A stretch of DNA of 64,000 nucleotides from positions 746,074-810,073 of the forward strand of contig NZ_GL538208.1 of the NCBI RefSeq assembly GCF_000165735.1, written 5' to 3'. The notes under the pieces are model-generated. The model did not search any database and was not told the origin of the DNA. It saw only the letters and a program-made list of their open reading frames with translations. Position numbers and translations under genes: made by a program. Numbering within the stretch: position 1 is the stretch's first letter; each line of letters begins with the position of its first letter. Positions 42,355-53,800 of this stretch are shown one piece after another. This DNA is from Megasphaera micronuciformis F0359 (lineage in GTDB: Bacteria; Bacillota; Negativicutes; Veillonellales; Megasphaeraceae).

Positions 42355-43800
42355 TCAATTCACTCCTTCATATACGGAAGCACATAAAAGACGACGTCGC
42401 TTCATCCGCTCTGTCAAGGCTTCCGTATACTGCCCTATATCTTTAGGCATATACATTTTTTCCATCTTTCTATGAGGCACGATAAACTTCGTGGCACTCC
42501 CCGGGCCGACGCCCAACACGGTTTGTCGTTCTTCCATCATCTCGATATTATAGCGACTTATAGTCCCGTCCTTAGCATATCCGATATTGGCGAACTCCGC
42601 CGCCATATACTGCTGACGATACAAATAATACGGAGCATATCCTTGTCGACAAAGTGATTCTTCAGCCGATGTTACCATCTCTTCCACAACCTGTACAGGC
42701 GGTATTTCCTCCCGTAAAGTATGGCGAAACAAAGGTGCCCCCTTTTTTAATGCTAACGTATGAATTGTAACATTTTCCGGGGCCAATTGGCAAACGGCTT
42801 CCAGGTTCTGCCGCATGTCTTCTACCGTTTGTCCGGGCAGACCGGCAATAAAATCCGTATTAATGACACTAAAGCCGGCGTCACGGCAATAATCGAACAT
42901 ACGGTATATGTCTCTCACCGTATGACGACGACCGAGTGCATCCAGCAAGTGTTGTTGCATTGTCTGCGGATTAATACTGATGCGGTCGACACCGTAAGCT
43001 CTCAGTATTCTCGCCTTCTCTTCGGTCATGGTATCGGGGCGCCCCGCTTCCACCGTCCATTCCCGACAAGCTCCTGCCAGGGGCTGCAAAGCACTCATAA
43101 TGCGTTCGACAGCTTCTACAGACAAAGAAGTCGGTGTCCCGCCGCCTACATAAATGCTGTCTATACGAATCCCCGTATCACTACACAAGCGCTGTACATC
43201 CTGTATATCCTCGATAAGCTTATTCGTAAAATCCAGTAACCGCTCCGCTTTCTCATTTCCCACAAGACGCGACGGAAAGGAACAATACAGACAATGACTG
43301 GCACAATACGGAATACCTACGTATAAAGCCGCATCTCGAGTCTCATGTTGTACAACATAAGGTCGCTGTGTCACTGCCACCTGCACCAACAAATCCGCCG
43401 TTCTGTCCGCTACATCGAATTCTTTACCTAGCCGATGTCGTACTCCTTCAGGCGACAGACCTTCGTCAAAAAGAGTATGAACGAGTTTTAAAGGGCGAAC
43501 ACCCGTAAGTTTCCCCCACGGTGAAGGCGGTCTCTTTGTCAAGGTGCGGCAAGCCTCGAGCAGATAGTTCTTTACTTCCTTCTTGGTAGTAACGACGTAG
43601 GGCCCGAAATTACGAGCCTGTCCGTTCGAATCCGTAAAATATCCGTCCAAAATCAAGCCTTTTTTCCGACTTGCAAGACGAACAGCCGCGTCCTTACCTT
43701 CTCTATCATAAACATATCCTAATGAAGCAAGGACCTGACCGACAAAGCCATGCCAGTCGTCAGGTCCCGTATATACATATGCGGCCGCTTTTTTAGTCAC
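42355..43800 (-). CDS. hemZ: HemZ-type coproporphyrinogen dehydrogenase-like radical SAM protein
   Basis: 481 residues. Radical SAM cluster motif CASHCLYCSF at about 177-186, then YVGGGTPTSLS, DRISINPQTMQQ and the FIAGLPGQ segment of HemN-like proteins. An N-terminal domain of about 160 residues and KLTGVRP match the HemZ subgroup of Firmicutes. The cofactor-binding and linker pattern fits, but several HemN-like proteins do not make porphyrin, so the substrate is inferred. GTG start, overlapping fur by 8 bases. Confidence 0.82.
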   Translation of the reverse strand: MTKKAAAYVYTGPDDWHGFVGQVLASLGYVYDREGKDAAVRLASRKKGLILDGYFTDSNGQARNFGPYVVTTKKEVKNYLLEACRTLTKRPPSPWGKLTGVRPLKLVHTLFDEGLSPEGVRHRLGKEFDVADRTADLLVQVAVTQRPYVVQHETRDAALYVGIPYCASHCLYCSFPSRLVGNEKAERLLDFTNKLIEDIQDVQRLCSDTGIRIDSIYVGGGTPTSLSVEAVERIMSALQPLAGACREWTVEAGRPDTMTEEKARILRAYGVDRISINPQTMQQHLLDALGRRHTVRDIYRMFDYCRDAGFSVINTDFIAGLPGQTVEDMRQNLEAVCQLAPENVTIHTLALKKGAPLFRHTLREEIPPVQVVEEMVTSAEESLCRQGYAPYYLYRQQYMAAEFANIGYAKDGTISRYNIEMMEERQTVLGVGPGSATKFIVPHRKMEKMYMPKDIGQYTEALTERMKRRRLLCASVYEGVN

Positions 43801-44311
43801 GATCCGTTTCCTGCGGAAAGCCGTTGTCTAAACCGGCAGCCTTACGTTTCGCTTCACATTCTTCGCAATAGCCGTACACTTTTAATTGGTGATCTACCGT
43901 ATGGAAATGCAATCTCTTTTCCAAAATCGTTTCCAATGTTTCCAATAAATCGTCCTTGCATTCCCACACCTTACCGCAGTCAAGGCAAATGAGATGATGG
44001 TGGAAATGACCGTCTTCTTCACAATCATTCAACTCATAACGACTACAACCGTCATCAAAATCCAATTTTTTCAACAAGTCCATTTGCGTAAACAGATCAA
44101 GAGTTCTGTATACAGTCGCCAACCCGATATCGGGGGCCGTCTGTTTAACCAGTTCAAAAACGTCTTCAGCACTTAAATGACGAGCCGTGCTTTCCACAAA
44201 AGCTCGCAAGACCACTTGACGCTGAGACGTCATCTTATATTTCTGGTCCTTAATCTTATCTTTCATGCGTTTCATCATCAATTCCATTACATCATCTTTA
44301 GTCTTTTCCAT
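43793..44311 (-). CDS. fur: Fur-family metal-responsive repressor
   Basis: 172 residues. Winged-helix N-terminus (TSQRQVVLRAFVES, LATVYRTLDLF), regulatory His-rich DGHFHHHLICLDCGKVWEC, structural zinc CxxC pairs CLDC and CEEC. The DxHFHH pattern is common to Fur, Zur and PerR; residue types do not decide between iron and peroxide sensing. It overlaps perM by 14 bases and hemZ by 8, an unusual operon for a regulator. Confidence 0.88.
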   Translation of the reverse strand: MEKTKDDVMELMMKRMKDKIKDQKYKMTSQRQVVLRAFVESTARHLSAEDVFELVKQTAPDIGLATVYRTLDLFTQMDLLKKLDFDDGCSRYELNDCEEDGHFHHHLICLDCGKVWECKDDLLETLETILEKRLHFHTVDHQLKVYGYCEECEAKRKAAGLDNGFPQETDRD

Positions 44312-45377
44312 CGTTCTTTGACATCCTTTCTCTATAAGAACTGAAAAACCATAAGTGCCGTGCCGTCGTTTGCAATACGGCTACAAGAGGCACTGTCAAA
44401 ATCATACCGGCTACACCGAAAAGGGTGCCGCCTATTAAAAGGGCAATGACGATAACCACAGGGTGGATGCTGATAACCTTCCCCATGACCTGAGGCATAA
44501 TCAGATGCCCGTCTATTTGCTGAACCACAGCGTAAAAAATGAGAACTTTCAAAGCCAGGGACGGACTGATAGTCGCACCGAGCAGGATAGCCGGTATGGC
44601 CCCGACAATGGGCCCGATAACGGGAATCCACTCCGTAATGGCCGCTAAGAGAGCAATGACCAAAGGATAGGGAACCCCCATAATCCACATCCCCGTAAAG
44701 GTCAGGCAGGCTATAATGCAACTCATAAGAAGCTGCCCGCGAATATAGCGACTCAAAACAAGGCTCAGTTCTTCGAAATACGAGCGTAAATGAAGCCTAT
44801 AGTCGGACGGATACAGATTGACAAAGGCGTTCATCATCCGTTCCCCGTCCTTCAAAAAATAAAAGGTTATAAAGGGAACGACAAAAAACTCTACGACTGT
44901 ACCGGCAATGGCAAAGACCGATTTAACCAGATTTGAAATGCCGTCAATGCCGTAGTTACTGACTTTAATAAAGGCTTCATTAACAATTGCCTTGACCTGA
45001 TCGGGAATATAAATAGGTGCCTGATCGCTTTCAAGTTGAACTACAAGCTCATACGTCTGACTGACAATGGTACTGAAGTTATTGGCCAGCAGGTTTAACT
45101 GACCGATTAAGGGTTTCAAAATGCTGTTTGTCATGACGGCAATGACTGCAATCAAAACAACAAATGACAGCAAAATTGAAATATCAATCGGCACCTGTCT
45201 TCTAAAGAGCCGCACCAGTCCTTTTTGAATCCCATCCCTAAGGGGCGTCAAAATAAAGGTAATAATCAATGATACAATAACGGGCCAATAAATTTCCTTT
45301 ACTGCTAAAAACAGGCACACACCCAAAATCATGAGAACGACGCGCAACCTGAATTCAATCGTTTTATTATTAGACAC
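44298..45377 (-). CDS. AI-2E/PerM family membrane transporter
   Basis: 359 residues from the GTG at 45377, with GGAGG 8 bases upstream. A longer frame to 45419 would overlap the previous gene. About eight membrane segments; family-typical PYPLVIALLAAITEWIPVIGPIVGAIPA and the C-terminal HPVVVIVALLIGGTLFGVAGMILTVP. Members export AI-2 or act in Na+/H+ antiport; substrate unknown. Confidence 0.85.
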   Translation of the reverse strand: MSNNKTIEFRLRVVLMILGVCLFLAVKEIYWPVIVSLIITFILTPLRDGIQKGLVRLFRRQVPIDISILLSFVVLIAVIAVMTNSILKPLIGQLNLLANNFSTIVSQTYELVVQLESDQAPIYIPDQVKAIVNEAFIKVSNYGIDGISNLVKSVFAIAGTVVEFFVVPFITFYFLKDGERMMNAFVNLYPSDYRLHLRSYFEELSLVLSRYIRGQLLMSCIIACLTFTGMWIMGVPYPLVIALLAAITEWIPVIGPIVGAIPAILLGATISPSLALKVLIFYAVVQQIDGHLIMPQVMGKVISIHPVVIVIALLIGGTLFGVAGMILTVPLVAVLQTTARHLWFFSSYRERMSKNDGKD

Positions 45378-45378
45378 C

Positions 45379-46014
45379 TTACCAGCCTCCGCCGAGGAAC
45401 GGATTATTTCTCCGTTCATACCCTATATCCGTAGCCGGCCCGTGACCGGGAAGCACTACCGTGTCATCAGGTAATTTCATTAATTTTTCTTCAATACTGC
45501 TAACTAAAACATGAGAATCACCGCCGTAAAAATCGGTTCTTCCCACTGAGCAACGAAACAGCGTATCTCCGGCGAACAAGAGTCCCGCACCGTACAGGCA
45601 AAGGCCGCCGGGGGTATGTCCGGGCGTTTCGATTACTTTAAAAGGTACACCCGCAAAGTTTATAACTTCTCCGTCCGTAACAATGTGTTCAGGCGACGTG
45701 ATAACGATTTCCTTACCCAGGAACATAGATAAATTGTTACGTGAGTTTGCAATGAGATCCACATCACCCTTACCGATATACACGGGCACGTCCTTATGAT
45801 TTCTCACTTCCTGTAACGCACCGATGTGATCGGCATGTCCGTGCGTTAAGAACACGAACCTGAGAGTCACCCCGAGAACGTCAAGAGCCTTATCAATTTG
45901 CTCATAATCCCATGCCGGGTCAATTAAAAACGCCTCTTTTTCAACATCGTCATAGACAATATAACAATTGGTCTCCAACGGGCCGAGCGGAAGGGTCTTA
46001 TACTGTATGGCCAT
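45379..46014 (-). CDS. MBL-fold hydrolase (glyoxalase II-like)
   Basis: 211 residues. Metal motif THGHADHIG at 56-64 (HxHxDH), then ETPGHTPGG, AGDTLF, and VVLPGHGPAT. Binuclear zinc hydrolase of thioesters or related; a hydroxyacylglutathione hydrolase role is common for this size but unlikely in an organism without clear glutathione. Start 13 bases after dtd. Confidence 0.88.
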   Translation of the reverse strand: MAIQYKTLPLGPLETNCYIVYDDVEKEAFLIDPAWDYEQIDKALDVLGVTLRFVFLTHGHADHIGALQEVRNHKDVPVYIGKGDVDLIANSRNNLSMFLGKEIVITSPEHIVTDGEVINFAGVPFKVIETPGHTPGGLCLYGAGLLFAGDTLFRCSVGRTDFYGGDSHVLVSSIEEKLMKLPDDTVVLPGHGPATDIGYERRNNPFLGGGW

Positions 46015-46027
46015 AAGCGTTCGCCTC

Positions 46028-46477
46028 CTAAAATTCTTTCTTACTGTCTAACAAAATCGTAACGGGACCGTGGTTATCCAAAGAGACGACCATTTCCGTC
46101 TGAAAAACTCCCGTCGCCACACGAACACCCTGTTTTTCCACGTACTGTACAAACTCTTCATATAACCGGTTCGCCAAATCCGGAGGCGCCGCTGCCGTAA
46201 AACTCGGTCTGCGTCCGTGACGTGCATCTCCGTACAGGGTAAATTGGGAAACGACCAACATTTCACCGCCCTTTTGTAAGAGAGACTGATTCATCTTACC
46301 TTCTTCATCTTCAAAAATGCGAAGATTCAATATTTTATCCGCCGTGTAAACAACATCTTTTTCGTCATCGTCCCGGCCTACCCCCAGAAGAACCGTCAGT
46401 CCTGCACCGATGCGTCCCGTTTCCGTTCCTTCCGATGTCACGGAAGAACGTATTGTCCGTTGTATAACCGCTCTCAT
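46028..46477 (-). CDS. dtd: D-aminoacyl-tRNA deacylase
   Basis: 149 residues. Conserved SQFTLYGD (substrate/active-site block) and NHGPVT, the Gly-cisPro motif region of DTD. It removes D-amino acids from mischarged tRNA. It overlaps the Rel protein gene by 4 bases (ATGA), a common Firmicutes pairing. Confidence 0.95.
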   Translation of the reverse strand: MRAVIQRTIRSSVTSEGTETGRIGAGLTVLLGVGRDDDEKDVVYTADKILNLRIFEDEEGKMNQSLLQKGGEMLVVSQFTLYGDARHGRRPSFTAAAPPDLANRLYEEFVQYVEKQGVRVATGVFQTEMVVSLDNHGPVTILLDSKKEF

Positions 46478-48672
46478 GACTGACTGCCTCCCGTAAAACG
46501 CTGCACTTTATATACATCCTTCAAACGACGAATTTTCGTAGCAACAAATTCGAATTGGGCTAAGTCCTTAATACTGATGCCCAAGTGAATGGTTACACTC
46601 TTTGTTTCCGATACCTTAGCGTTAATGGACGTAATAGAAATCTTCATCTCTGCCAAAGCAGCCATAATATCGGCTATCATGCCGGTCCTGTCATAGGCCG
46701 AAATTTCCATATTTACCTCGAAAGACTCGGACATGCCGTAATCCCATTCCACATCAATCAGTCGGTCCACGTCTTCATCAAGGCGCACATTAGGACAATC
46801 CGCCCGATGGACGGAAACCCCTCTGCCTCTGGTAACAAAGCCGATAATCGGATCTCCCGGAACAGGGCTGCAACATTTTGATAACCGCACGAGCAGTCCC
46901 GACTCGCCTTTTACGAGAACCCCCGAATGATTGTGTCCCGATGCTTTACGAGGTTTGAGCTTTTCAATAAGCGATTTTTCATTCTGCTCGTCATCAACTC
47001 TATCCAATTCTTTATGCAGTTCCAAGAGCTTAATAAGAACCGTATTGACGGCAAACCCGCCGTAACCGACAGCAGCCAGTAAATCATCTTCCGTACCGGC
47101 ATTCATCTGCTTGGCGACCTTGGCTATACGACCCGAATGACTTACCAGCTTCCAATCATGACCGAGGCGCTTGCATTCCTTTTCCAAAGCGGCTGATCCT
47201 TTTTCGATATTTTCTTCTCTGTTTTCCTTTTTAAACCAGTTCCGTATTTTCGAGCGACTTTCCGAACTGCCTACAATCTTCAACCAGTCCAAACTCGGCT
47301 TGCCGGTTTTAGAGGTAATAACCTCGACAATGTCACCGTTCTTCAAGGCATAGTCCAAAGGCACTATTTTTCCGTTAACCTTGGCCCCTACACACCGGTG
47401 GCCTACATCCGTATGAATGCGGTATGCAAAATCAATGGGAATAGCTCCCTGCGGTAAATCGATAACATCACCGCGCGGCGTAAATACAAATACTTCATCG
47501 GAAAAGGCGTCCAGTTTAAGGGCATTTACAAACTCTTGAGGGTTGCTCGTATCCTGCCATTCCAACATATTCCTCAGCCACCCCATCTTTTCATCAAAAC
47601 CTGTCGCCTTTTGCGAGGCTCTGCCTTCCTTATACCGCCAATGAGCGGCTACCCCGTATTCGGCAATATGGTGCATATCCCATGTACGAATTTGAATTTC
47701 GACAGGCTGTCCGCGCGTACCGATAACCGTCGTATGAAGAGATTGATAATTATTCGGCTTCGGCATGGCAATATAATCCTTAAACCGATAAGGCAGAGGT
47801 TTCCACAAACTGTGGACAATACCAAGAACACCGTAACAATCCTGAACTGTATCGACAATAACGCGAATGGCGTAAAGATCGTAAATTTGACTCAAATCGC
47901 GATTGTCTTTCTTCATTTTTTTATAAATACTGTAAAAATGCTTGGGCCTTCCGTTTATTTCAAAGCTGATGGACGATTCGGTCAGCGTCTTTTTCAGTAC
48001 ATCAATAGCTTCATTGACAATTTCTTCGCGAACCTTCCGTTTTTCTTTCATTTGATCTACCAAGTCGTAATACTTGTCAGGCTCCATATAGCGGAAAGAC
48101 AAATCTTCCAGTTCCCACTTAATATTGAAAATCCCTAAGCGATGTGCCAACGGAGCATAAATTTCCAATGTTTCTTGAGCAATGCGCTTCTGTTTTTCAC
48201 TACGCATGTACTTTAAGGTTCGCATATTATGCAGTCTGTCTGCCAGCTTAATAACGACGACACGAATGTCTTTAGCCATGGCCAAGAACATTTTACGCAT
48301 ACTGTTAACCTGCTGGTCCTCTTTGGTACGATAGTCCAAACGGTTTAACTTGGTAACGCCGTCAACAAGAAAGGCCACTTCCTTACCGAAGATCCGTTCA
48401 ATATCCTCCAGCATATACTCCGTGTCTTCTACGACATCATGTAACAAAGATGCCGTAATCGTCGTCGTATCGATTTCCATATCAGCCAGAATTTCCGCTA
48501 CAGCTAAGGGATGAAGGATATACGGATCCCCGTTAACCCTCTTTTGTTCCTTATGTGCCTCATCGGCCAATTCGTATGCTTTGCGAATATTTTCGCAAGT
48601 TTCATCGGGCTGATATGACTTAATTATTTCTATGAGGCGATTATAGGCTTCTTCCTTTTTCGAAATTTCCAT
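46474..48672 (-). CDS. relA: Bifunctional (p)ppGpp synthetase/hydrolase (Rel/Spo)
   Basis: 732 residues with the full RSH plan: HD hydrolase ([33 protein letters not shown]), synthetase ([29 protein letters not shown]), TGS domain ([22 protein letters not shown]), zinc-finger-like and ACT domains ([19 protein letters not shown]). Both catalytic halves look intact, so it can make and degrade (p)ppGpp. Starts 12 bases after recJ. Confidence 0.96.
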   Translation of the reverse strand: MEISKKEEAYNRLIEIIKSYQPDETCENIRKAYELADEAHKEQKRVNGDPYILHPLAVAEILADMEIDTTTITASLLHDVVEDTEYMLEDIERIFGKEVAFLVDGVTKLNRLDYRTKEDQQVNSMRKMFLAMAKDIRVVVIKLADRLHNMRTLKYMRSEKQKRIAQETLEIYAPLAHRLGIFNIKWELEDLSFRYMEPDKYYDLVDQMKEKRKVREEIVNEAIDVLKKTLTESSISFEINGRPKHFYSIYKKMKKDNRDLSQIYDLYAIRVIVDTVQDCYGVLGIVHSLWKPLPYRFKDYIAMPKPNNYQSLHTTVIGTRGQPVEIQIRTWDMHHIAEYGVAAHWRYKEGRASQKATGFDEKMGWLRNMLEWQDTSNPQEFVNALKLDAFSDEVFVFTPRGDVIDLPQGAIPIDFAYRIHTDVGHRCVGAKVNGKIVPLDYALKNGDIVEVITSKTGKPSLDWLKIVGSSESRSKIRNWFKKENREENIEKGSAALEKECKRLGHDWKLVSHSGRIAKVAKQMNAGTEDDLLAAVGYGGFAVNTVLIKLLELHKELDRVDDEQNEKSLIEKLKPRKASGHNHSGVLVKGESGLLVRLSKCCSPVPGDPIIGFVTRGRGVSVHRADCPNVRLDEDVDRLIDVEWDYGMSESFEVNMEISAYDRTGMIADIMAALAEMKISITSINAKVSETKSVTIHLGISIKDLAQFEFVATKIRRLKDVYKVQRFTGGSQS

Positions 48673-48684
48673 CTTTCTGCCTCC

Positions 48685-50667
48685 TTATAAACCCGAGCCG
48701 ACCGCCCTGAATGTGGGCGAATCGTTTAAAGATAATTTACTTCCCTGAGCGGGCATTTCATAATATATATCTTCATCATCAGATGCAGTAACCAGTATCC
48801 CCAGTTCCTTAAAAACCTGTAGGGCCGTCAGTACATCATGTCCGTCTATCAATGTCACGGCATCAAGCATATACCGTCTTGTGTCACTGACAGTACGACG
48901 GCCTTCCCCTACATAGGTCTTTAAAACCTTATATATGTCCACCATATCGTTTCTCGTAAGGGTCGGCTTGTATTCATGGGTTAAGCGCATATCACGCAAT
49001 ACAAGTTGGGCCGTAGTCCGATCGTGATACGTATTGAGTTCCGGCTGAAAGGCCAGGTCCACTTCATCATTCCGTAATATATAGTCCGCCTTATCAGCCA
49101 TCGACCAGCCTACACCGCTTAAGCGACAACCGTCTTCACTTTCAGCAACAATCCGCAAATGCGTCTTCTGTCTGCCTATTTCCTTAATATCGTAAAGGAG
49201 TGCATTTTTTAAAACGAAGAGAGGCCGAGTGTTTCCCATACCGTAAGGTTCAAGGAGGCTCAATTCGTGGACCGTATCGACCGTTATGTCCTCACCTGCC
49301 ACCACGGAATCTACATTCAATACGGGAATATAGTCTTTCTCCGTCAAATGCCGTAACGCATATTCGTTCAGCTGTTCTCGCAAAGCGTCAATATTCTCCT
49401 GGGCAACGGAAAAGCCGGCAGCCATGGCATGTCCTCCGAACTGAATGAGAAGTTCTTTACACGAATTCAAGGCTTCATACATATTAAAACCGGTAATACT
49501 CCGACATGACCCTTTACCCACACCGTCTTTAAGGGATATGACCAGAGACGGTTTATAGTACTTTTCAATTAAACGGGATGCGGCTATACCGATAACTCCG
49601 CTATGCCAACCGTCACCGGCAACAACAAGTACATGGTCGTCTTCATATCCTTCATTTTCCACCTCGTCTATGGCTGCCGTTGTAATAGCCCACTCAATTT
49701 CCTGTCGCTGTGTATTTAAATCATGCAGTTCTTCAGCTGTTTCTTTTGCCTTATCAGAGTCTTTCTCCAAGAGAAGAAAGACCCCCTTTTCGGCATGGCT
49801 GATACGCCCGGCAGCATTTAACCGAGGCGCAACGGAAAAAGCGATATTTCCTGCCGAAATTTTCGTCGCATCCAATCCCGCTGTTTTTATTAAAGCTTGA
49901 ATTCCGCAATTATCACCTTCGGCTATACGTGACAATCCGTCAGCCACTAAGATTCTGTTTTCTCCCGTCAACGGTACCAGATCCGCCACGGTGCCCAACG
50001 CAACCAGAGATGTATATTTCTCACCATCTGTCTTGCCGGCCAGCATTCTTAAGGCACGGCACAGCGTATAAGCTACCCCCACTCCCGCTAATTCCTTATA
50101 AGGATACATGCAGTCTTTCTGCTTCGGATTAATGACGGCATATCCTTCAGGAATATGTTCCGACGGTTCGTGATGATCCGTAATGATAATATCTGTCTGC
50201 GTATTGAATTCCTTGACCAGCTTAGCTGAAGAAATACCGCAGTCGACTGTAATAATCACCTCGGTTTTGTCGCGCACCAACTCTTCCAATGCATCCCGGT
50301 TCAAGCCATATCCCTCAGACTGCCGTTCAGGAATGTAAAATGCCGGATCGGCACCTAAATCACAAAGAGAACGGTACACTAAGGCTGTTGATGTAATTCC
50401 GTCTACATCATAATCTCCGTACACGACGATTCGCTCGCCTCGTTCAATAGCCGTGAGAATACGTTCAGCTCCTTTACGAACATCTTTCATAAGAAAAGGA
50501 TCGTATAATGACGACATACTATCATACAAAAAATGCTTGGCATCTGTCGAATCGGTGATTCCCCGATTGACAAGTGTACGGGCCAATAAGCTTGAAATGT
50601 GAAGTTGTTCTTGTAATTGCCGCACCGTTTTCTGTGACGGTTCGGCATATATCCAACGCATGTCCAT
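48685..50667 (-). CDS. recJ: Single-stranded-DNA exonuclease RecJ
   Basis: 660 residues. DHH motifs: VVYGDYDVDGITSTAL, ITVDCGIS, TDHHEPSE, and DHHA1 GGHAMAAGF. The C-terminus is longer than in E. coli RecJ (Firmicutes type), with an extra regulatory domain including a Tyr/Thr-rich section. 5'-3' exonuclease in repair and recombination. First gene of the large minus-strand run. Confidence 0.92.
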   Translation of the reverse strand: MDMRWIYAEPSQKTVRQLQEQLHISSLLARTLVNRGITDSTDAKHFLYDSMSSLYDPFLMKDVRKGAERILTAIERGERIVVYGDYDVDGITSTALVYRSLCDLGADPAFYIPERQSEGYGLNRDALEELVRDKTEVIITVDCGISSAKLVKEFNTQTDIIITDHHEPSEHIPEGYAVINPKQKDCMYPYKELAGVGVAYTLCRALRMLAGKTDGEKYTSLVALGTVADLVPLTGENRILVADGLSRIAEGDNCGIQALIKTAGLDATKISAGNIAFSVAPRLNAAGRISHAEKGVFLLLEKDSDKAKETAEELHDLNTQRQEIEWAITTAAIDEVENEGYEDDHVLVVAGDGWHSGVIGIAASRLIEKYYKPSLVISLKDGVGKGSCRSITGFNMYEALNSCKELLIQFGGHAMAAGFSVAQENIDALREQLNEYALRHLTEKDYIPVLNVDSVVAGEDITVDTVHELSLLEPYGMGNTRPLFVLKNALLYDIKEIGRQKTHLRIVAESEDGCRLSGVGWSMADKADYILRNDEVDLAFQPELNTYHDRTTAQLVLRDMRLTHEYKPTLTRNDMVDIYKVLKTYVGEGRRTVSDTRRYMLDAVTLIDGHDVLTALQVFKELGILVTASDDEDIYYEMPAQGSKLSLNDSPTFRAVGSGL

Positions 50668-50814
50668 ATATGCCTGCTAAAGAAATAAATAACAGCTATC
50701 AATTAGTTAATTCATTCTAGCACATTTTCATTCTCAAATAAAGCTCTTTTTTGAGAAAACTATAATTTACCATAGCGTATTTACATCCTTACTATCTTTT
50801 TGACAATAGAAAAA

Positions 50815-50847
50815 AACAACCGCCTCTCGTAATGAGAGACGGTTGTT
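50815..50847 (-). terminator. Terminator of por
   Basis: AACAACCGCCTCTC/GAGAGACGGTTGTT hairpin with a 4-5-base loop and one mismatch; T6 on the minus strand. Confidence 0.85.
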
Positions 50848-50869
50848 AAGTTTAACTCTGTCGAGTCTA

Positions 50870-53800
50870 TTATTTAGCTTCAAATCCCGCTTGTAAACGG
50901 ACATAGGATTCACGACGAGCACGCGCATCCGCAACGGTCTTTTCATAGAGGGACTGTGCCAATTCGGGGAATCCTTTTGCCAAGGACGCATAACGAACTT
51001 CGCCGTCAAGGAATTCCTGGAACTTGCTGTAATCCGGTTCCTTAGAATCAAGGCTGAACGGATTCTTACCCTGTTCTTTGAGTTCCGGGTTGTAGCGATA
51101 CATATCCCAGTAACCGCATGCAACTGCCAATTTTTCTTCTTCCTGGCTCTTGCCCATACCCTTACGAATACCGTGGTTAATGCACGGGCAATATGCGATG
51201 ATTACGGACGGACCATGGTAAGCTTCAGCTTCGGTCATAGCCTTTACGAGCTGATTCTTATCGGCACCCATAGCAACCTGTGCTACGTATACATAACCGT
51301 AAGACATCATCATCATGCCGAGATCCTTTTTCTTCGTACGTTTACCGGAAGCGGCGAACTGCGCAATAGCAGCTGTCGGCGTAGCCTTGGAAGACTGACC
51401 GCCCGTATTGGAATAAACTTCCGTATCAAGGATGAGGATATTGACATCCTGATCCTGTGCGAGGACATGGTCTACACCGCCGAAACCGATATCGTAGGAC
51501 CAGCCGTCACCACCGAAGATCCAGTGCGAACGTTTTACAAGATATTGTTTGTTGTCGAGGAATGCTTCGAGAACCGGCTTGCCTGCAGCTTCTTTTTCAA
51601 GAAGTGCCGTTACTTTATCGGCACGTTCACGTGTGCCTTCGCCTTCAGCAAAGTTGGCAGCCCAATCGCTTAATGCCGCCTGAAGTTCGGGCGATGCAAC
51701 GGCTTTGGCATTTTCTACTTTTGCAAGTAAGTCTCTGCGAACCTTATCAACACCTACGAACATACCGAAGCCGTATTCGGCAGCATCTTCAAAGAGGCTG
51801 TTTGCCCATGCGGGACCGTGACCCTTTGCATCTGTCGTATACGGAGCAACCGGAGCGGAACCGCCGTAAATGGAGGAACAACCTGTTGCATTGGCAATCA
51901 TCATGCGATCACCGAAGAGCTGTGTCGTCAATTTAACATACGGAGTTTCGCCGCAACCGGCACAAGCACCGGAGAATTCGAAGAGAGGTTGTTCAAACTG
52001 CGAACCGATAACCGATTTCTTGTTCTGCGGATTTGCTTTCGGTGCCACTTCTTCCGTACCATAATACCAGAGGTCCATCTTGGCACGTTCTTCTTCCGTA
52101 TTCGGAACCATTGTCAATGCCTTAGCCGGGCAGACATTTGCACAGCTACCGCATTCGAGGCAGTCGAGTTGGTCAACTACGATCGTAAAGCCGTATTCCT
52201 TACCGGATTTAGCTTTAGGTGCCGTAACGAAACCTGCCGGAGCTTTTGCACGTTCTTCTTCCGTCGTCAAAACGGGGCGAATCGTAGCATGCGGGCAGAC
52301 GAAGGAACACTGTACGCAACCGATACATTTTTCAGCATCCCAGGAAGGAACATACAATGCCGGGCCTGCTTTTTCGAACTTGGACGTACCTGCAGGCATC
52401 GTGCCGTCTTCGCGGCCAATGAAGTCCGATACCTTCAAATCGTCGCCGATCTGACCGAGAATCGGAGTTGCCACGTTTTCGAAATATTCCGTTGTCGGAC
52501 GGCCTTCCACTTTTTCGTCTACAGCATCAGCCCAAGATGCGGGGTAATTTACTTCATGGAATTCACCGACACCTGCATCAACAGCAGCCCAGTTCATGTC
52601 AACAACCTTCTGACCCTTCTTGCCGTAAGACTTGACAATGGAGTCTTTCAGGTACTTAACAGCGTCATCCAAGGGGATAACTTTTGCAAGTGCGAAGAAA
52701 GCAGCCTGCATTACCATGTTGATACGTGTGCCGAGGCCGAGTTTCTGACCGATAGCATCACCGTTCAAGGTGTAGAATTTTACATGGTGTTTAGCAATCG
52801 CACGTTTAATGCGTGCCGGCAGTTGATGATCCAGTTCTTCATCAGACCAGGTACAGTTAAGCATAAACGTACCGCCGTCTTTAATGCCGCGAAGCAAATC
52901 AAAACGTTTTACATAAGATTGACGGTGACAAGCAATATAGTCCGCCGCATCAATCAAGTACGGCATATCGATAGGTTTCGTACCGAAACGCAAGTGAGAT
53001 ACCGTTACGCCGCCGGATTTCTTGGAATCATAAGCAAAGTACGCCTGTGCATACAAGTCCGTATGGTCACCGATAATCTTGATAGCCGATTTATTGGCAC
53101 CGACTGTACCGTCGGAACCGAAGCCCCAGAATTTGCAAGCCGTAAGACCGGTCGTATCCAAAGGCATTTTGTCGGCACGCGGCAAGGAAAGATTCGTAAC
53201 GTCATCAACGATACCGATAGTGAAACCGTGCATCGGATGATCTTTCTGGAGTTCTTCGAATACGGGGAGAATATCTTCCGGAAGAACGTCCTTCGAGCCG
53301 AGACCTGCACGACCGCCGATAATGTCTACATCAAGGCCTACCGTCTTAGCGAAGTTTACGATATCAAGGTACAAGGGTTCACCCATAGCACCCGGTTCTT
53401 TTGTACGGTCGATAACGGCAATCTTCTTAACCGTCTTAGGCAATACGGCCTGTAAATGTTTCGCAGAGAACGGACGATAGAGATGAACGTTAATACCGCC
53501 GACTTTTTCGCCTTTGCCGTTCAAGTAGTTAACTGCCTGGTATACAACGTCGGACAAGGAACCCATAGATACGATAACGCGTTCAGCGTCTTCTGCACCG
53601 TAATAATTAAACGGTTTGTATGTACGGCCCGTAATTTCGGAAATCTTAGCCATATAATCAGCTACGATATCCGGCATTGCGTCATAGAACTTGTTGTTTG
53701 CTTCACAATGCTGGAAGTAAATATCCGGGTTTTCGGCAGTACCGCGAATTTCCGGATTATCCGGATTGAGTGCACGTTGACGGAAACGTTTCAGAGCATC

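Noticed and set aside
51818-53455. Long plus-strand reading frame (545 codons) opposite por
   Set aside because: por is a complete 1172-residue enzyme with all motifs on the other strand. The frame has no ribosome site and encodes low-complexity Phe/Arg/Cys-rich sequence typical of an antisense shadow.
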